64,000 bases of DNA from Panaeolus papilionaceus (lineage: Eukaryota > Basidiomycota > Agaricomycetes > Agaricales). Under the pieces are notes generated by a model that did not search any database, was not told the DNA's origin, and worked only from the letters and a program-made list of their open reading frames with translations. Both the position numbers and the translations under genes were made by a program. Below, piece after piece: positions 11,114 to 23,429 of this stretch (position 1 is its first letter; each line of letters starts with the position of its first letter). Location of the stretch: positions 434,001-498,000 of the forward strand of contig JADNRZ010000004.1 of assembly GCA_015501605.1 (NCBI GenBank). The letters are read 5' to 3'.

Positions 11114-13608
11114 TCAAACCACCGGAGTCCACAGAAAGCAAGATAGGAGTCCGATGATGAGAGAGTATGTGATACCTCCGAAGGACTTGTAGATTGTCGA
11201 CGCAGATGAACGGGTATTCGAAAGCGGCTTGGCTTGTCCACCATTGCTGGCAGTATAAGTTAGTTCATTGCCACATAGACCCGAACCTTTAAGCCTGTCA
11301 CTTGGGATGAGAATCGTGGTCACGCCACCCTTGGTATACTCTACATCAACCATGCCCTTCGAACCAACGACCCATTGTTCGCAAGTGATGATGCTAAGGT
11401 TCGATAAATGAGATGATGCGCTTGACGAGAATGCTTCTCCTTGGGACTTACTTTATCAACGCTGTCGAGGGTGGGTATGGCGTTGATGCTGCGATATGTA
11501 CGTTTTGAGGCTATGATAAGTATGGTCAACATTGACTAATGGGCTGCATAAGTGGTGGGGTCATACCGGGGATCCAATGTTAGTAACAATCGTGATAACG
11601 GGTCCCTTCATAATAGCAACACCATAAGGACTGCTTGTCAGAAGCTCAGCACTCTGAGTGACCCAGTCTGTCGTGTTGACAAGAAAGTTTCGGAACTAGA
11701 AGCAGTTCAATACAGGGCTTCGAAGTAAATACTCGATGCATTTACCTGGTTAAGAAGAGTAGTTAACTTGTAGGCATCCGACTGGGCGTATTGAGAAGGC
11801 CAAAGTGGTTCGCGATTATACTAACAGAAGTCGGTATAGTTGTCGGTATGGTTAGTACTAAAGATCGTTGGTTGAGTTAAAAGCGGAAAGCCTACAGGAT
11901 CACCCACGCCGCTGAAACTTTGCTCTTGCCCGTAATAGACGACAGGAATACCATCGGACATAAAATTCAATGACATTGCGTTGCTGTCAAAATCCCATTA
12001 GTATTTGTGAAGCGAATTGGATTTGAGTTACATACTAAAGACTTTGAGGGTCTACGGTGTGGTTGTGCCATCGAGGCAAGTCCTGGTTCTCAAGGAAGTT
12101 GCCCAAAAGCCCGACATCCTTCACCCAATTTTAATATGACGTGGGTACTTGTCGTATTTCCAATTCAAAGGTCTACACACCTTGAACTTTTTCTTCGAAT
12201 CTTGAAATGTCTCAACAAGAGCCGTGGTATTTTGTGGGCCTGGAATACCAAATGCTTCCACCAGGGCAGAATACATGGGAAAGTTGAGCACGGAATCCAA
12301 TGCATCTGGTCCCTGATAGATGGCAATGGGGCTAGCAACTTGATGAGCATGGTTTCGATAAGTGAATAGTATGGGACGATGCATACTCAATGTCTTGGCC
12401 GCCAAAAACCTCACCCATGCAAAAGACGCCAGCCTTGGAACAGAAACCGGGCCAAAAGTCCATCTGCACATGCCTAGATGTCGTGTGAAAGTCTCGATCA
12501 GTCAGGCGGCTAAAGCGCGGGGGCAATTGTCCGGAACATACTTGGCGGCTACAAAAATTGTTAAGATTGTCAAAATAGATGAAGGAAAAATGTAAATTAC
12601 CATCAATACGGAGACCATCAATGGAGTATTCTTGGACCAAATTTTGGATCCATGTGCCATACCTCTCGCTGACAGTGGGATTCGTCGTGTCAACGTCCGG
12701 TAAAGTAACATTTGTGTCTCCCAACCAACAATTCTGTTCGCTGGTGACATTCCCCCAAGAAATGGGACAGTAGGGATGATAAAATGACTGTTGTGAATTC
12801 AGAATAGCTTCGAAGCAACATGGCGGAACAAATGATGACTGACGGCGTCGTTGAAGAAGAAGTTGGAATAGTCGGGTGCGGTCGATGTTGCCATGACGTT
12901 GTTGACGACAATATCGACCATAAGATACCTGAGTATTGGCATCAAAATCACGGGTGCTCGTGCTAAGAAATGAAAAAGCTTACATATCCCGACGATGGAG
13001 CTCAGCGGACAGAGCCTTGAGGTCGTCAGCTGTGCCAAAGCGAGAATTGAGTTTCGAGATGTCGGCCATCCAGTAGCCATGATATGGATCGCCGTAGGGA
13101 GTGCGGGGACCTTCGTAGTTCTGATTTATTGGACTTATCCAAACTGTGAAACGAGACGGGCAAGAAAAGTAGCTTGAGTATTAAACGAAGGGGATGCGTG
13201 TGTCGAAGGAGGAGAGCATCGAAGTAACAAATATACGCACTGGCAGTGAAACCAGCATTTTGAATATAGTCGAGATTTTCACGAATCCTGTTGAAGGAAT
13301 GAGGCGCATAAGTTCATGGGACGTGTGGATCATATGAATGTAGGGGTTGTAAAATAAGGAGACTGACGAGTTCCATGTCCCACCACAGAATTTTTGTTCG
13401 CCAGGATCGCAATCGTTCTGAGGTGAACCCTCTGGCAACGCAAAGCGGTCAGTTATTAACCTGAGAAGACGAATGTCAATATAAATAGAAGATATAAAGA
13501 TTTTTTAAATCTTTACTGATATATAGAGCGACCCCGCCATTGCTCAGCTGTTGCAGCGAAGGCTGCGGCATTGAGATATGCAGCAGCATAAAAGAAGGAA
13601 ATGAGCAT
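11114..13608 (-). CDS. GPI-anchored GH13 alpha-amylase-like / alpha-glucanotransferase
   Basis: A secreted GH13 (subfamily 1-like) protein. It starts M-L-I-S-F-F-Y-A-A-A-Y-L with a signal peptide, then A-E-Q-W-R-G-R-S-I-Y-Q-L-I-T-D-R-F, the canonical start of fungal alpha-amylases. Catalytic elements are present: the nucleophile in D-G-L-R-I-D-A-A-K-Y-V (about 12600), the acid in G-E-V-F-G-G-Q-D (about 12395), and the transition-state Asp in E-N-Q-D-L-P-R-W (12080). Conserved region I reads V-D-I-V-V-N-N-V-M and region IV E-N-Q-D, so the two usual histidines are Asn and Gln. The C terminus has a Ser-rich stretch and a final hydrophobic segment ending F-L-W-T-P-V-V, a GPI-anchor signal. In Aspergillus, GPI-anchored relatives with the same two changes (AgtA type) act as glucanotransferases in cell-wall alpha-glucan metabolism; that role is inferred here. 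Confidence 0.85.
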
Positions 13609-13829
13609 GGGGTGGATAGGAAGGAAAGTAAAGGAAAGTGAGCTTTAAAAGAATGAAAAGTTATTATAACTGCGGGATGAATGAAAAGGTTTCAAGGGAG
13701 TAAGTAGTCCAAGCTACTTAAATGTAGATTCATCTAAGATCTACCGCTTAACAAATGTGGTAATCAACCTATCACCTTGATTCGGCATTGTCCGAATCCC
13801 CGCATTCTCTCTCTCTCTCTGTGCCAGTC
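13609..13829. promoter_or_regulatory. Divergent promoter, amylase-like gene and sugar transporter
   Basis: A 221-nt region separates the start codons of the two divergent genes and must hold both promoters. It contains a CT dinucleotide run (13808-13820) just before the transporter ATG, probably a pyrimidine-rich 5' leader. I cannot assign a specific activator site. Confidence 0.55.
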
Positions 13830-15691
13830 ATGTCGTCTCTAACAAAGTATGGCTGGACTGTCGCTATTTGGGGCTCACTCAATGCTTTTCAGGTATGTTA
13901 TAATATTTTTTATATTTTACTTCAAATCTAATTGTACTTTCAAAGTATGGTTATCATATTTCTTGTCTGAACCAAATTCAACGTAACCTCGTCACTGAAC
14001 TGCGTATTTCTGACTGGTCGTTCTCGGTTCTTACTTCCATATTCACAATTGGCGGCCTTGTCGGTAGTCTCTTAGCAGACTTTGTCATGAACTCTCGCGG
14101 AAGGAAGGGTACCCATCGTTTCTGTACCTATTTTTTAGGTTCTGGTGCTCTTATCATGGCTGTTGGTCCTTCTTTGCCCTACCTACTGGTTGGCAGGTAG
14201 GAACATCGATGCATATTTGAAATATCGACTACTATAACGGTGTATTAGATTCCTTACTGGTGTTGGTTCTGGTCTTGCTATGTGTGTAACTCCAATCTAC
14301 CTTGCAGACATCGCCCCACCAGCTATGCGTCACAGCCTCGGTGCGTACTTACTGATACCATAATCCTCGAACAGGTTTACCCACTTTGCATTGTACAGGT
14401 ATCTTTACTCAATTGGCAACCGTATTTGGTATCATGTTTACACAACTGGCTGGCCTCAACTTCGCATACCCTTCCGTCTGGCGTCTTGTTTTCGTTCTCT
14501 CTGCCATTCTTTCTTTGGTCCAATTCTTATCATCTCCTGCAATCGTTGAATCTCCTGCTTGGCTCAAATCACAAAATCAACTTCACGAGTATACTGCGGC
14601 TGCGAAGAGACTCTGGAAATCACCCTCTGGTACTTCTTGTACGTCTTTACGAGATCATCCTTCGCTTCGCTTCATTCTCTTTTCATTTAGCCCATGCCCC
14701 TCTGTTGGAAGATGATCCAGAGTCTCGAGACCCATCACCACAACCCAGGATCTCCATCTCCCAGATTTTTACTTCCAAGGAGATGCGAAGGCCCTTGACT
14801 ATAGTTTGCCTTGCAATGTTTTCCCAACAAATTTCGGGTGCGTGTGTCTCCTTTCATTTTGTGAACTATTTGTCACTCACATTTACCATTTGCATCAAGG
14901 TATCAATGCGGGTAAAGACGTTCCATTTCCTTTCAAAAGAATTTTCCCTCTAACTCCGCGTAGTTCTTTACTACAGCAATGATATCCTTCAGAAGACTGT
15001 GCCAACTTCTGGTCATTGGGTTTCTTTTGGGATCACTGTCATCAATGTCTTCATGACATTCCCCCCTATAATTTTAATCGAGGTCAGCTTTTCCTCCCTC
15101 ATGCGGATTCGGAACATCACTAAGTGGGGTTACAGAAAATGGGACGCAGGAGTTTGTTGGCAACATCAGCCTTCGGATCAACCGTGGCCCTCTTACTTCT
15201 AGGATATGGTTTGGATGTAGGGGCGCCGACGATTTCCAGCATCGCTATTATTGGTTTTGTCATGTTCGTCCATTTGAAAATCTTTAAATCGTTTCTTCTT
15301 TCTGATCTCCTTTTGTCGTTTTTAGGTCTTTTGCGGTTGGTATGGGACCAGTCCCTTTCGTCTTGATACCAGAGGTTTCACCTCCACATGCAAGTTAACA
15401 TCGTTACACCAATTTACTTAACACTAATCCGGGCAACAGGCTGTTTCAACTCTCTCTTCCGTGGCATTGTCACTAAACTGTAAGTCATAGATTGCCGTAT
15501 TTCCCTTCAAGCACCCCTCACACTCGTATTTTATTATAGGGATTGTCAACTTCATTGTAGGACTCGCGTTTTTACCTCTCCGCGACTTGTTATCAAAGGG
15601 AGATGAAGACAAGCAGGGAAGAATCTTTTATGTATTTGTCTTTACATTTTCCCTTAGTATAATTTCGCTGTTTAGAGCATGGAAGAGTTGA
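13830..15691 (+). CDS. MFS sugar-porter family transporter
   Basis: A 12-helix major facilitator of the sugar-porter family. Visible signatures are helix 1 (Y-G-W-T-V-A-I-W-G-S-L-N-A-F-Q) running into Y-G-Y-H-I-S-C-L-N-Q-I-Q, the loop 2-3 motif N-S-R-G-R-K-G-T, the helix 4-5 stretch R-F-L-T-G-V-G-S-G, and the helix 10 motif G-P-V-P-F-V-L-I-P-E-V-S-P. The last motif and the short N terminus resemble the Ybr241c/Vps73 group of vacuolar glucose-type transporters, so the substrate and membrane are uncertain. The C terminus is short (F-R-A-W-K-S). About ten exons. It is divergent from the GPI amylase-like gene, and its stop lies only 83 nt before the most upstream possible NOT1 start. Confidence 0.8.
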
Positions 15692-15774
15692 AATTGTGTA
15701 ATACAATGTTTTTACGTTGAATGGATTCAGGTTTGTCATCGGAGTTTAAATAATGGGCGGAGTTTGAATAAGGG

Positions 15775-18700
15775 ATGCCAAGCGCTGGTGGAACAGTTCA
15801 TGGCCTTGCTGCCACTCTACGCATCGCCGAATCGTGTTGGAGGCGGCCTTCATTTCCAATTTCTCAACTACCCTCTAAACAATTATCCAAAACGGCGACG
15901 ATACCTGGAAGCGTTGCCCGGCGCTCGGTGACCCCGTCCAGGTCGTCTCACATGGACAACCCACCGCCGACTACAAACATACACACCATCGTCAAGGCGC
16001 AGATAGTCTTTCTGCTGTCGACCTTGACGGAGGAAAATTTCGAAAGGAATCAGATGGAAATACGATCTGTAAGCTTTTAATTCCTCTTTTTTCCCCCTTG
16101 GAGTCATTTTTTCGTCATACTTACCATCCACGACACCAACTTCCCTCAGCTTTCGGAACAACATGGCCCAGACACCTATATTCACTTCATTCGTCGCTTA
16201 ATCGTTCATTCTCAAACTCGACTTCAACCTAACCCACCTCCACCTGCGTTTGATGCCTCAATTTCTCTAACTTTCCGCCTCCTTGTTCAGGAAACCCAAC
16301 GCCTTGCTCGCGATCCATATCTTGCTGATAGGTTCAGAGATGGTATTGGGGGTGCAGAGGCGGAGAGTTTTCGCAACTTTGATTTCGCAAGGTTTTCAGA
16401 TCGTGTTGGATTACGTTCTCTTGAACGGCTTGTCCTTTCTGCTGCTATCGTGTCAGGTCAAACGCGGAAGGAGCTCGTTGTTCAAGCTGTCAACATGATT
16501 CGGACAGAATTTGAAGGCGCCATGTTGGAGTTGCTACAAACTCCTCCTATGGAGCACGCGGACTTATCCCCTCATCAAATGAAAAAGCTGCTGTCCAATC
16601 TGCTGGTCGACGTCCCTCAGGATGCACCCGTGTTGGACGCTGCGCAACGACAAGCTCTCATCGCGGCTTCTCAGTCCAAGTTTGGAAAAGACACAATGGG
16701 ACCCATTCTTGGACGTCTTATGACAAAATTGAGGTTCGTTAGCCACGAATTTTTCAGTGGACAAGGACTGATTCTTTATTACGTAGTCTTCCTCCTAACT
16801 CTTCCCTCATTCAAGTTTTGGTGCAATTGGGACCCGATGCCACGAGCGACCCTGAGGTTGTAAGAGGTTTGTTGGAGCGGTTTGGAATCACGCACAACAG
16901 TCCCCCGACGGATGCTCAAGTTGTAGAGCTCATTTCAACATTGGCACGTCTGGCCGCAGAGGGCTCCGTTATTTGTGACGTTGGTTCGCTTGTACGCGCG
17001 TTCGTCAGCTATGTACGTATTGGGTCGCATATACGCTCCTCATATGGCTTCATTGCTCACCCCGTGTATCCAGGAGGTCCCGTTGAATTGGCCCAGTGTC
17101 ATCAAGTCATTTGACTGGCCGGATCGTCACGGTGTAGACACCGCGACCCTCAAGATATTGATCGCCATCTTACTTAACTCGCCTCGTGAAACAGAACCAC
17201 ATGCAGTGACCGGGTTTTGGGGCGATTGGAACAATCCCCTGTATCAACTTCGCCTTTTAGACGCTCTTCTTTCTCTGCCTGCGGACACTTTCAATTTTGT
17301 TCAGCTTCCAGGTCGTAGAATCGTCACGGTGGACGATGTTTCAATTGCAAGCCCCACTATCAAAAGTCTAGCAGCTAATGTCCAAGGACAAACCTGGAAT
17401 TCTCTTGAGCTCTTCCAAGTGCTTGTTCGCCTTTCGCGCTCAGATGCCGTTGACATCCGTAATTGCGTCAGAGAGATGTTGGACAAGGCCATCAAGATCA
17501 GTGCCGAAATTGTGCACATGGGGTTGTTACAAGTACCAGTGAGCACTGAATATATGCCAACCCCTGTCTGAGTTTTCTAACGTTTAATACCCAGGATATG
17601 CCGTGGACTGATATCCGTCTCGAATATTCGCATAAGCTGCTATCTATGTTCCTTGCTGGGCACCCCAACCACCAGCTTGTGTTCATGCGAATCTGGCAAA
17701 TACAACCCTCCTATCTTACCAATGCCTTCCGAGACTTTTATGAGGAAAATCCTGTCAACATCAGTCGCATTCTCGATGTTGCACAAGATTTAAAGGCAGG
17801 TGTTTGTCACTAGGGTTCCATACTTGGCAAGCTTACAACTTTTCAGATCCTTGAATCGCTCCTGGAAGTTCGGCCCTTTACCTTTGCCCTTGATATTGCT
17901 GCACTTGCGTCTCGCAGAGAATACCTCAATCTGGACAAATGGCTGGCTGACAATGTGACTGCCCATGGCTCAGAGTTCCTTCAATCCGTAATTCAGTTCT
18001 TGGATCAAAAGATGGAAAACGAGAAAACCGCAAGGCTCTCTGACCCCGGACTTGAAAGCAGGACCATGTCGCTCAATCCTTCCACTATCACCATAATCCT
18101 CCGCATTTTGAGAAACAAGTAAGCCCGCCCTTGCTATTCTATTTGAGTTTGTCTGACATGCATTTAGTACGTCTTTGTTGGACCCTAACACCTTGCACGA
18201 ATACCGTGAAGTGAGAAATCTATGCTTGCAAGTTCACCCTCGCTTGATGAGCTTGATGCCAAACTCGGATGTCGAACCTGGTCTTACCGTCATCACCTAT
18301 CCCAACGAAATTGAGTCGGAGGTGGATAACATCTACAGGCAGATGTACGACGAGAGCATTACGATTGACGAAGTCATTGCCATGCTTCAACGATACAAAG
18401 AATCCAACAATCCCCGGGACCATGAGGTGTTTTCCTGTATGATCCATTTCCTCTTCGACGAGTACAAATTCTTCCAATCCTACTACCCCGCTCGAGAACT
18501 GGCTATGACTGGCTATCTTTTTGGTTCTCTTATCCGACACTCCCTCATAGAATACATTCCTCTCACCATCGCTGTACGCTATATTTTGGATGCGCTCAAC
18601 TGCACTCCCGACTCCAACCTCTTCAAGTTCGGTATCCAAGCCCTCAGCCGATTCGAAGTTAGGCTTCCTGAATGGAAGCCCCTTTGTGAGACCCTTTTGC

Positions 18701-21700
18701 GCATACAGCACCTGGTTGATGCCCGGCCCGATCTTGCTGTTGTTATACAGCGTGCTTTGGCTACTCCTCATGAACCCAGCACCGAAACAGGAGCTCCTCC
18801 CCCCGCCGTTCCTTCCCAATTCGACGCTCGGCCCCCTTTCACTGCCATCCGCCCCGATACCATTGATGAATCCTTGGATTCTCCTCCTGAAGAAATATCA
18901 GACAAGATCCTTTTCATTGTCAACAATCTTGCTCCTAGTAACTTTGATGACAAAGTCAAGGAAATGCGCGAGCAATTTGTCGACAGCTATTCGCGCTGGT
19001 TTGCTAATTACCTAATCGATCAACGCATCAGCACCGAACCCAATAACCACCCCTTATACCTCAGATTCCTCGATGCACTTGACCGTCAACACTTGTTCAA
19101 ACTCATTCTGCAAGAGACTTTTGTCAAAGCCGCTGCCTTGCTGAATTCTGACAGAAGCATATCCGGGAGCGACCGGAACGCTCTCAAGAATGTTGGAACA
19201 TGGCTCGGTACCATTACGCTTGCTCGGGATAACCCTATTCGGCACAAAAATCTTTCCTTCAAGGATCTTCTCATAGAGGGCTACGAAAGCAATCGTCTCG
19301 TTGTTGCCATTCCTTTTGTCTGTAAAACGTTGGAGCCATGCGCCAAGTCCAAGGTGTTCAAACCACCCAATCCCTGGCTAATGGCGGTCATCAGTCTACT
19401 GGCTGAGCTATATCACTTTGCGGAACTCAAGCTGAATCTCAAGTTCGACATTGAGCTCTTATGCAAAGGCCTCGACATAGATCTCAGCGTCATTGAGCCC
19501 ACAAACATTCTTCGCAATAGGCCAATGGAAGCGTTGAATGGTCTCGGAATGGGAGATTATCCTGAGGATATCAGTCTCATGCCTATAGGTAACGATGGTG
19601 GACAGTTTGGTGATTCTCAGGTGCTGGCATTGAATGGCCATGGCTCTCCTGAAGCACCACGCCAGGTTGGCGCCCACATTGAATCTATCCTGGCCACCCT
19701 CGTACACAGTGTCCGACTTAATGCCCAACTTGCACCCTACCATGTCAATCCAAACTTTAAGCGGGCGGTACAAATGGCTGTGGATAGAGCTGTTCGCGAG
19801 GTAATCCAACTCCTTAACTATGTTTTGTCCAAAAAAAACTGACATTTGAAACAGATTATTCTGCCTGTAATTGAGCGGTCCGTAACAATTGCGGGGATAT
19901 CGACTCGGGAGTTGGTGGCAAAAGATTTTGCAACGGAACCCAATGAAGATAAGTTGCGCAGGGCGGGTCATCTCATGGCACAAAAGCTAGCTGGAAGCCT
20001 TGCTCTTGTCACATGCAAGGATCCTTTGAAGAGCAACCTCGCCACTCACATTCGTCAACACCTGTCGGAGCATGGCTTCGGCGAGGTACGTCTTGCAGTT
20101 AATGGCCTTTTTCAGTCGTCTCATCATTATTTTCAGCAACTCATCTCGGAGCAAGTCGTGTCATTGTTGGTTCAGGACAATCTCGACATTGCATGTGCTG
20201 CTATTGAAAAGGCAGCCATGGAACGTGCTGTTACTGATGTCGACGACGGCTTTACAGCGTCTTACGAAGCGAGACGACGACACCGCGAGGTTAGTAGAGT
20301 TTCCAATAGCTGGACTACAGAAGCTCACACTATCCCTAGATTCGTTCGACTGCGTCGTTCTGGGATCCTCATGTTCCCCGTTCAGACTTTTCTTCTACCT
20401 TGCCAGATCCGCTTATCGTGAAGCTGAATGGTGTCCAACCCCATCAAGCCATGGTTTACGAGGACTTTGGTATGGCCGACACCAAACGCAGGGTTGATAG
20501 CAGACCTGGATCAGTCGCATCCTTTGGCACTGTTGGCCATTACGCAACTTCACCAGCATTAGATCACACACTAAACCACCCAGTCCTTATTACCCATGCA
20601 GAGGCCCTGGAACGGTTTGCTGTATGTATCTTACATACCCTCTCAAAATAGCAGAAGACTAACCGCGATTTCCTTCTAGACCTATACCCGTGATCTTGAG
20701 GCTGTCATGCTGCAATATCCCAACCAATCTTTGGCATCACTCCCCCAAAACCATGACGTTCGCCATTTGGTCAGACAAATATACATGCTTGCCGACGAGG
20801 CCCTTGAACGCGACCGCACGTCTTTGATCTTATCTCAGAAAATTGTTCAATTCCTTTACAAGACCAGCTCCCCTCTTGGCCGAGAGGTTTATGTTGCGAT
20901 TTTGGATCAGTTATGCAGGACATTTGAGGAAGTTGCCAAGGAGGCTATTGCTTGGCTCCTATATGCTGAAGACGAGGTCAGTTCAATTACATTTCATGCT
21001 CATTTTCGTGCTCTAACAATGTCACGCTTAGCGCAAGTACAATGTTCCAGTTACCGTTACACTTTTAAGGAGCGGGCTCATCAATCCAAGTCTGCAAGAC
21101 AGGCAACTAGCTAAATTGCTACTCGAAGATGGCCGTCAATTAATCCAGAATTTTGCATCCAACGTGATTCGGGAGTGCCTCTCCGCGGATCCACCTTTCG
21201 TTTCACAAGCCCAGTTTATGTATTCGATTGATGTCTTGAGTCAACTCGTTCAAGAAAACAAGGCAACTGAGGAGTATGTTTTCCACCTTTGTGATAAGGG
21301 AGATGGTTTTTATACTTACGGATTTTCAAGTGCTAACCGACTCATTGACGATTTACACGGGATTGTTCGTCGCCCTACGATTCCCTCTAGTGATCCTACT
21401 CTTGCCCCTCAGCCGATGAAACCTGAAATGGATCAACTGCGTGAAAAGTTGTTTATCTGGTTCCAACAATGGATCAATATCTTCCAGCGCTCTAGCTCAC
21501 CAGAGAAGAGCTTTGTTCCGTTCATCACTCAGTTGACGAAGCAGGGCATCTTGAAAGTCGAAGATGTTTCCTCTTTCTTCTTCCGTGTTTGCGCAGAGTC
21601 CAGCGTCAACAGTTATACCAAGTGCATGTCGACTGGGGAATACGACCTCGCCTTCCACGCTCTCGACGCCATGTCGAGACTGATTGTCTACATCATCAAG

Positions 21701-23151
21701 TACCACGGCGATGCCTCGGGCGTGAACAATGACCAAGCAAAGGTTCATTACTTGACAAAGATTCTGTCCATCTTCGTTCTTGTTTTAGCCAACCACCACG
21801 AAGAACAAGGGGCCAACTTCCAACCAAAGCCCTTCTTCCGCTTCTTCTCTAGTCTTGTCAACGATTTGCACAGTATCGAGAGCCACCTTGGACCAGTCTA
21901 CTTCCAGTTGCTCATTGCCATCAGGTAAGGATTGTGTTTGCATGGTGGAACATGATGCTGACCATAATGTAGTGAGACATACAGCTCCCTGCAACCCACG
22001 TATTTCCCTGGGTTCGCGTTTTCATGGATGGGTTTGATCTCTCACAGGCTTTTCATGCCAAAACTACTCTTGTCTGAAAACCGAGAGGTCAGTGATTACG
22101 AAACCATGCAAAAGCTCGTGTGCTAACCCCCACATAGGGCTGGGCCGCATTCCACAAGTTGCTCCTATCGTTGTTCAAATTTTTGGCCCCATTGTTGAAA
22201 GATGCAGATTTACAGGCTGCAGGAAGGGACTTGTATCGTGGTGCTCTTCGTCTACTTTTGGTTATCCTTCACGACTTCCCAGAATTCTTGAGCGAGTACT
22301 ATTTTACTCTCTGCGATGTGATTCCTCCACGATGCATCCAGCTCCGAAATCTCATTCTCAGTGCATTCCCGCCGACCATAACTCTCCCTGACCCCCACCT
22401 TCGAAACCACGTCCCAGAGATGGGACCTATTCCCCCTGTCTTATCAGACTTTGCCTCTGGGTTGAAGAGTAACGATTTGCGCGGCTATTTGGACCAGTAT
22501 CTGCTCAACCGTGGAACACCCTCTTTCCTCGCCTCCCTTCCTGATAGACTTAAGTCTAATCCTTCGGATGCCGAGGCGTCTCCTTACAACCTGTCTCTCA
22601 TCAATTCTCTCGTCATGTATATTGGTGTATCATCTGTTGCGCAAGCGAAGGCCAGGAGCGGATCTTCCCTTTTCGTGGCCAGCGATCCTGGAGTAGTCGC
22701 CCTACAATATCTTGCCATGAATCTTGATGTTGAAGGTTGGTTTCAATAATTGCTCCCTTTTCCTAGCATGCTGATTCATTATATACAGGCCAACACCACC
22801 TTTTGAGCTCGATTGTCCTCCACCTACGCTACCCCAACGCACATACCCACTGGTTTAGCTCACTGCTTCTTCATCTGTTTGCAGAGATCAACGACAACCG
22901 TTTCCGGGAGGTGATGACCAAGATCTTGCTTGAACGATTCATCGTACACCGCCCTCATCCTTGGGGTGCATTGGTAACATTCATCGAACTGCTCCGCAAT
23001 CCAAAATACGACTTCTGGAGCAAGGAGTTCATTCGCATCGCACCTGAAGTTACGTTGTTGTTAGAAAGCGTAAGCCCGTCGTGATTTACAGTGTTGGGCA
23101 AGTACTAACTCGCTTGCTTTCTAGGTGGCACGATCAATTTTCCAACAATAG
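15775..23151 (+). CDS. NOT1: CCR4-NOT complex scaffold subunit NOT1
   Basis: NOT1 is the large HEAT-repeat scaffold of CCR4-NOT, which deadenylates mRNA and affects translation and transcription. The N-terminal domain includes T-I-V-K-A-Q-I-V-F-L-L-S-T-L and E-Q-H-G-P-D-T-Y-I-H-F-I. The central MIF4G-like CAF1-binding domain covers about 18900-19480 (N-V-G-T-W-L-G-T-I-T-L-A-R-D-N-P-I and L-E-P-C-A-K-S-K-V-F-K-P). The CAF40-binding segment (DUF3819) follows at about 19690-20300 and the C-terminal NOT1 superfamily domain at about 21100-23150, ending S-V-A-R-S-I-F-Q-Q. It is the longest gene in the window. The first in-frame ATG is 15775; an internal ATG at 15952 (M-D-N-P-P-P-T-T-N-I-H) is equally plausible because the intervening residues are low-complexity and basic. 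Confidence 0.93.
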
Positions 23152-23429
23152 TAGAAGCTTCGTCGCTGTAATTCTTGCTATCTTTTTGCACATATCTGTC
23201 ATTTCTATCTGGGTTTATTACCACTGCATACTGTATTGTATCAACACTTTTTTCCTTCTGTTTTAACACGAGATCTGTTTTTCTTTCGATAGCGACTGTT
23301 ATAGTGCCAATTGCTAACCGTGACCGACCCCTCATGTATTTGTGACGTTCGTGGTACTGTGACGCGTCTTTCTTGAAAGAAATGTAGACTAATAATCTCA
23401 TTTATTACTTCCACCTCTGCTCTAACAAC

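Noticed and set aside
18220..18819. 199-codon minus-strand frame
   Set aside because: Antisense shadow of NOT1; composition mirrors the sense codons and no motif is present.
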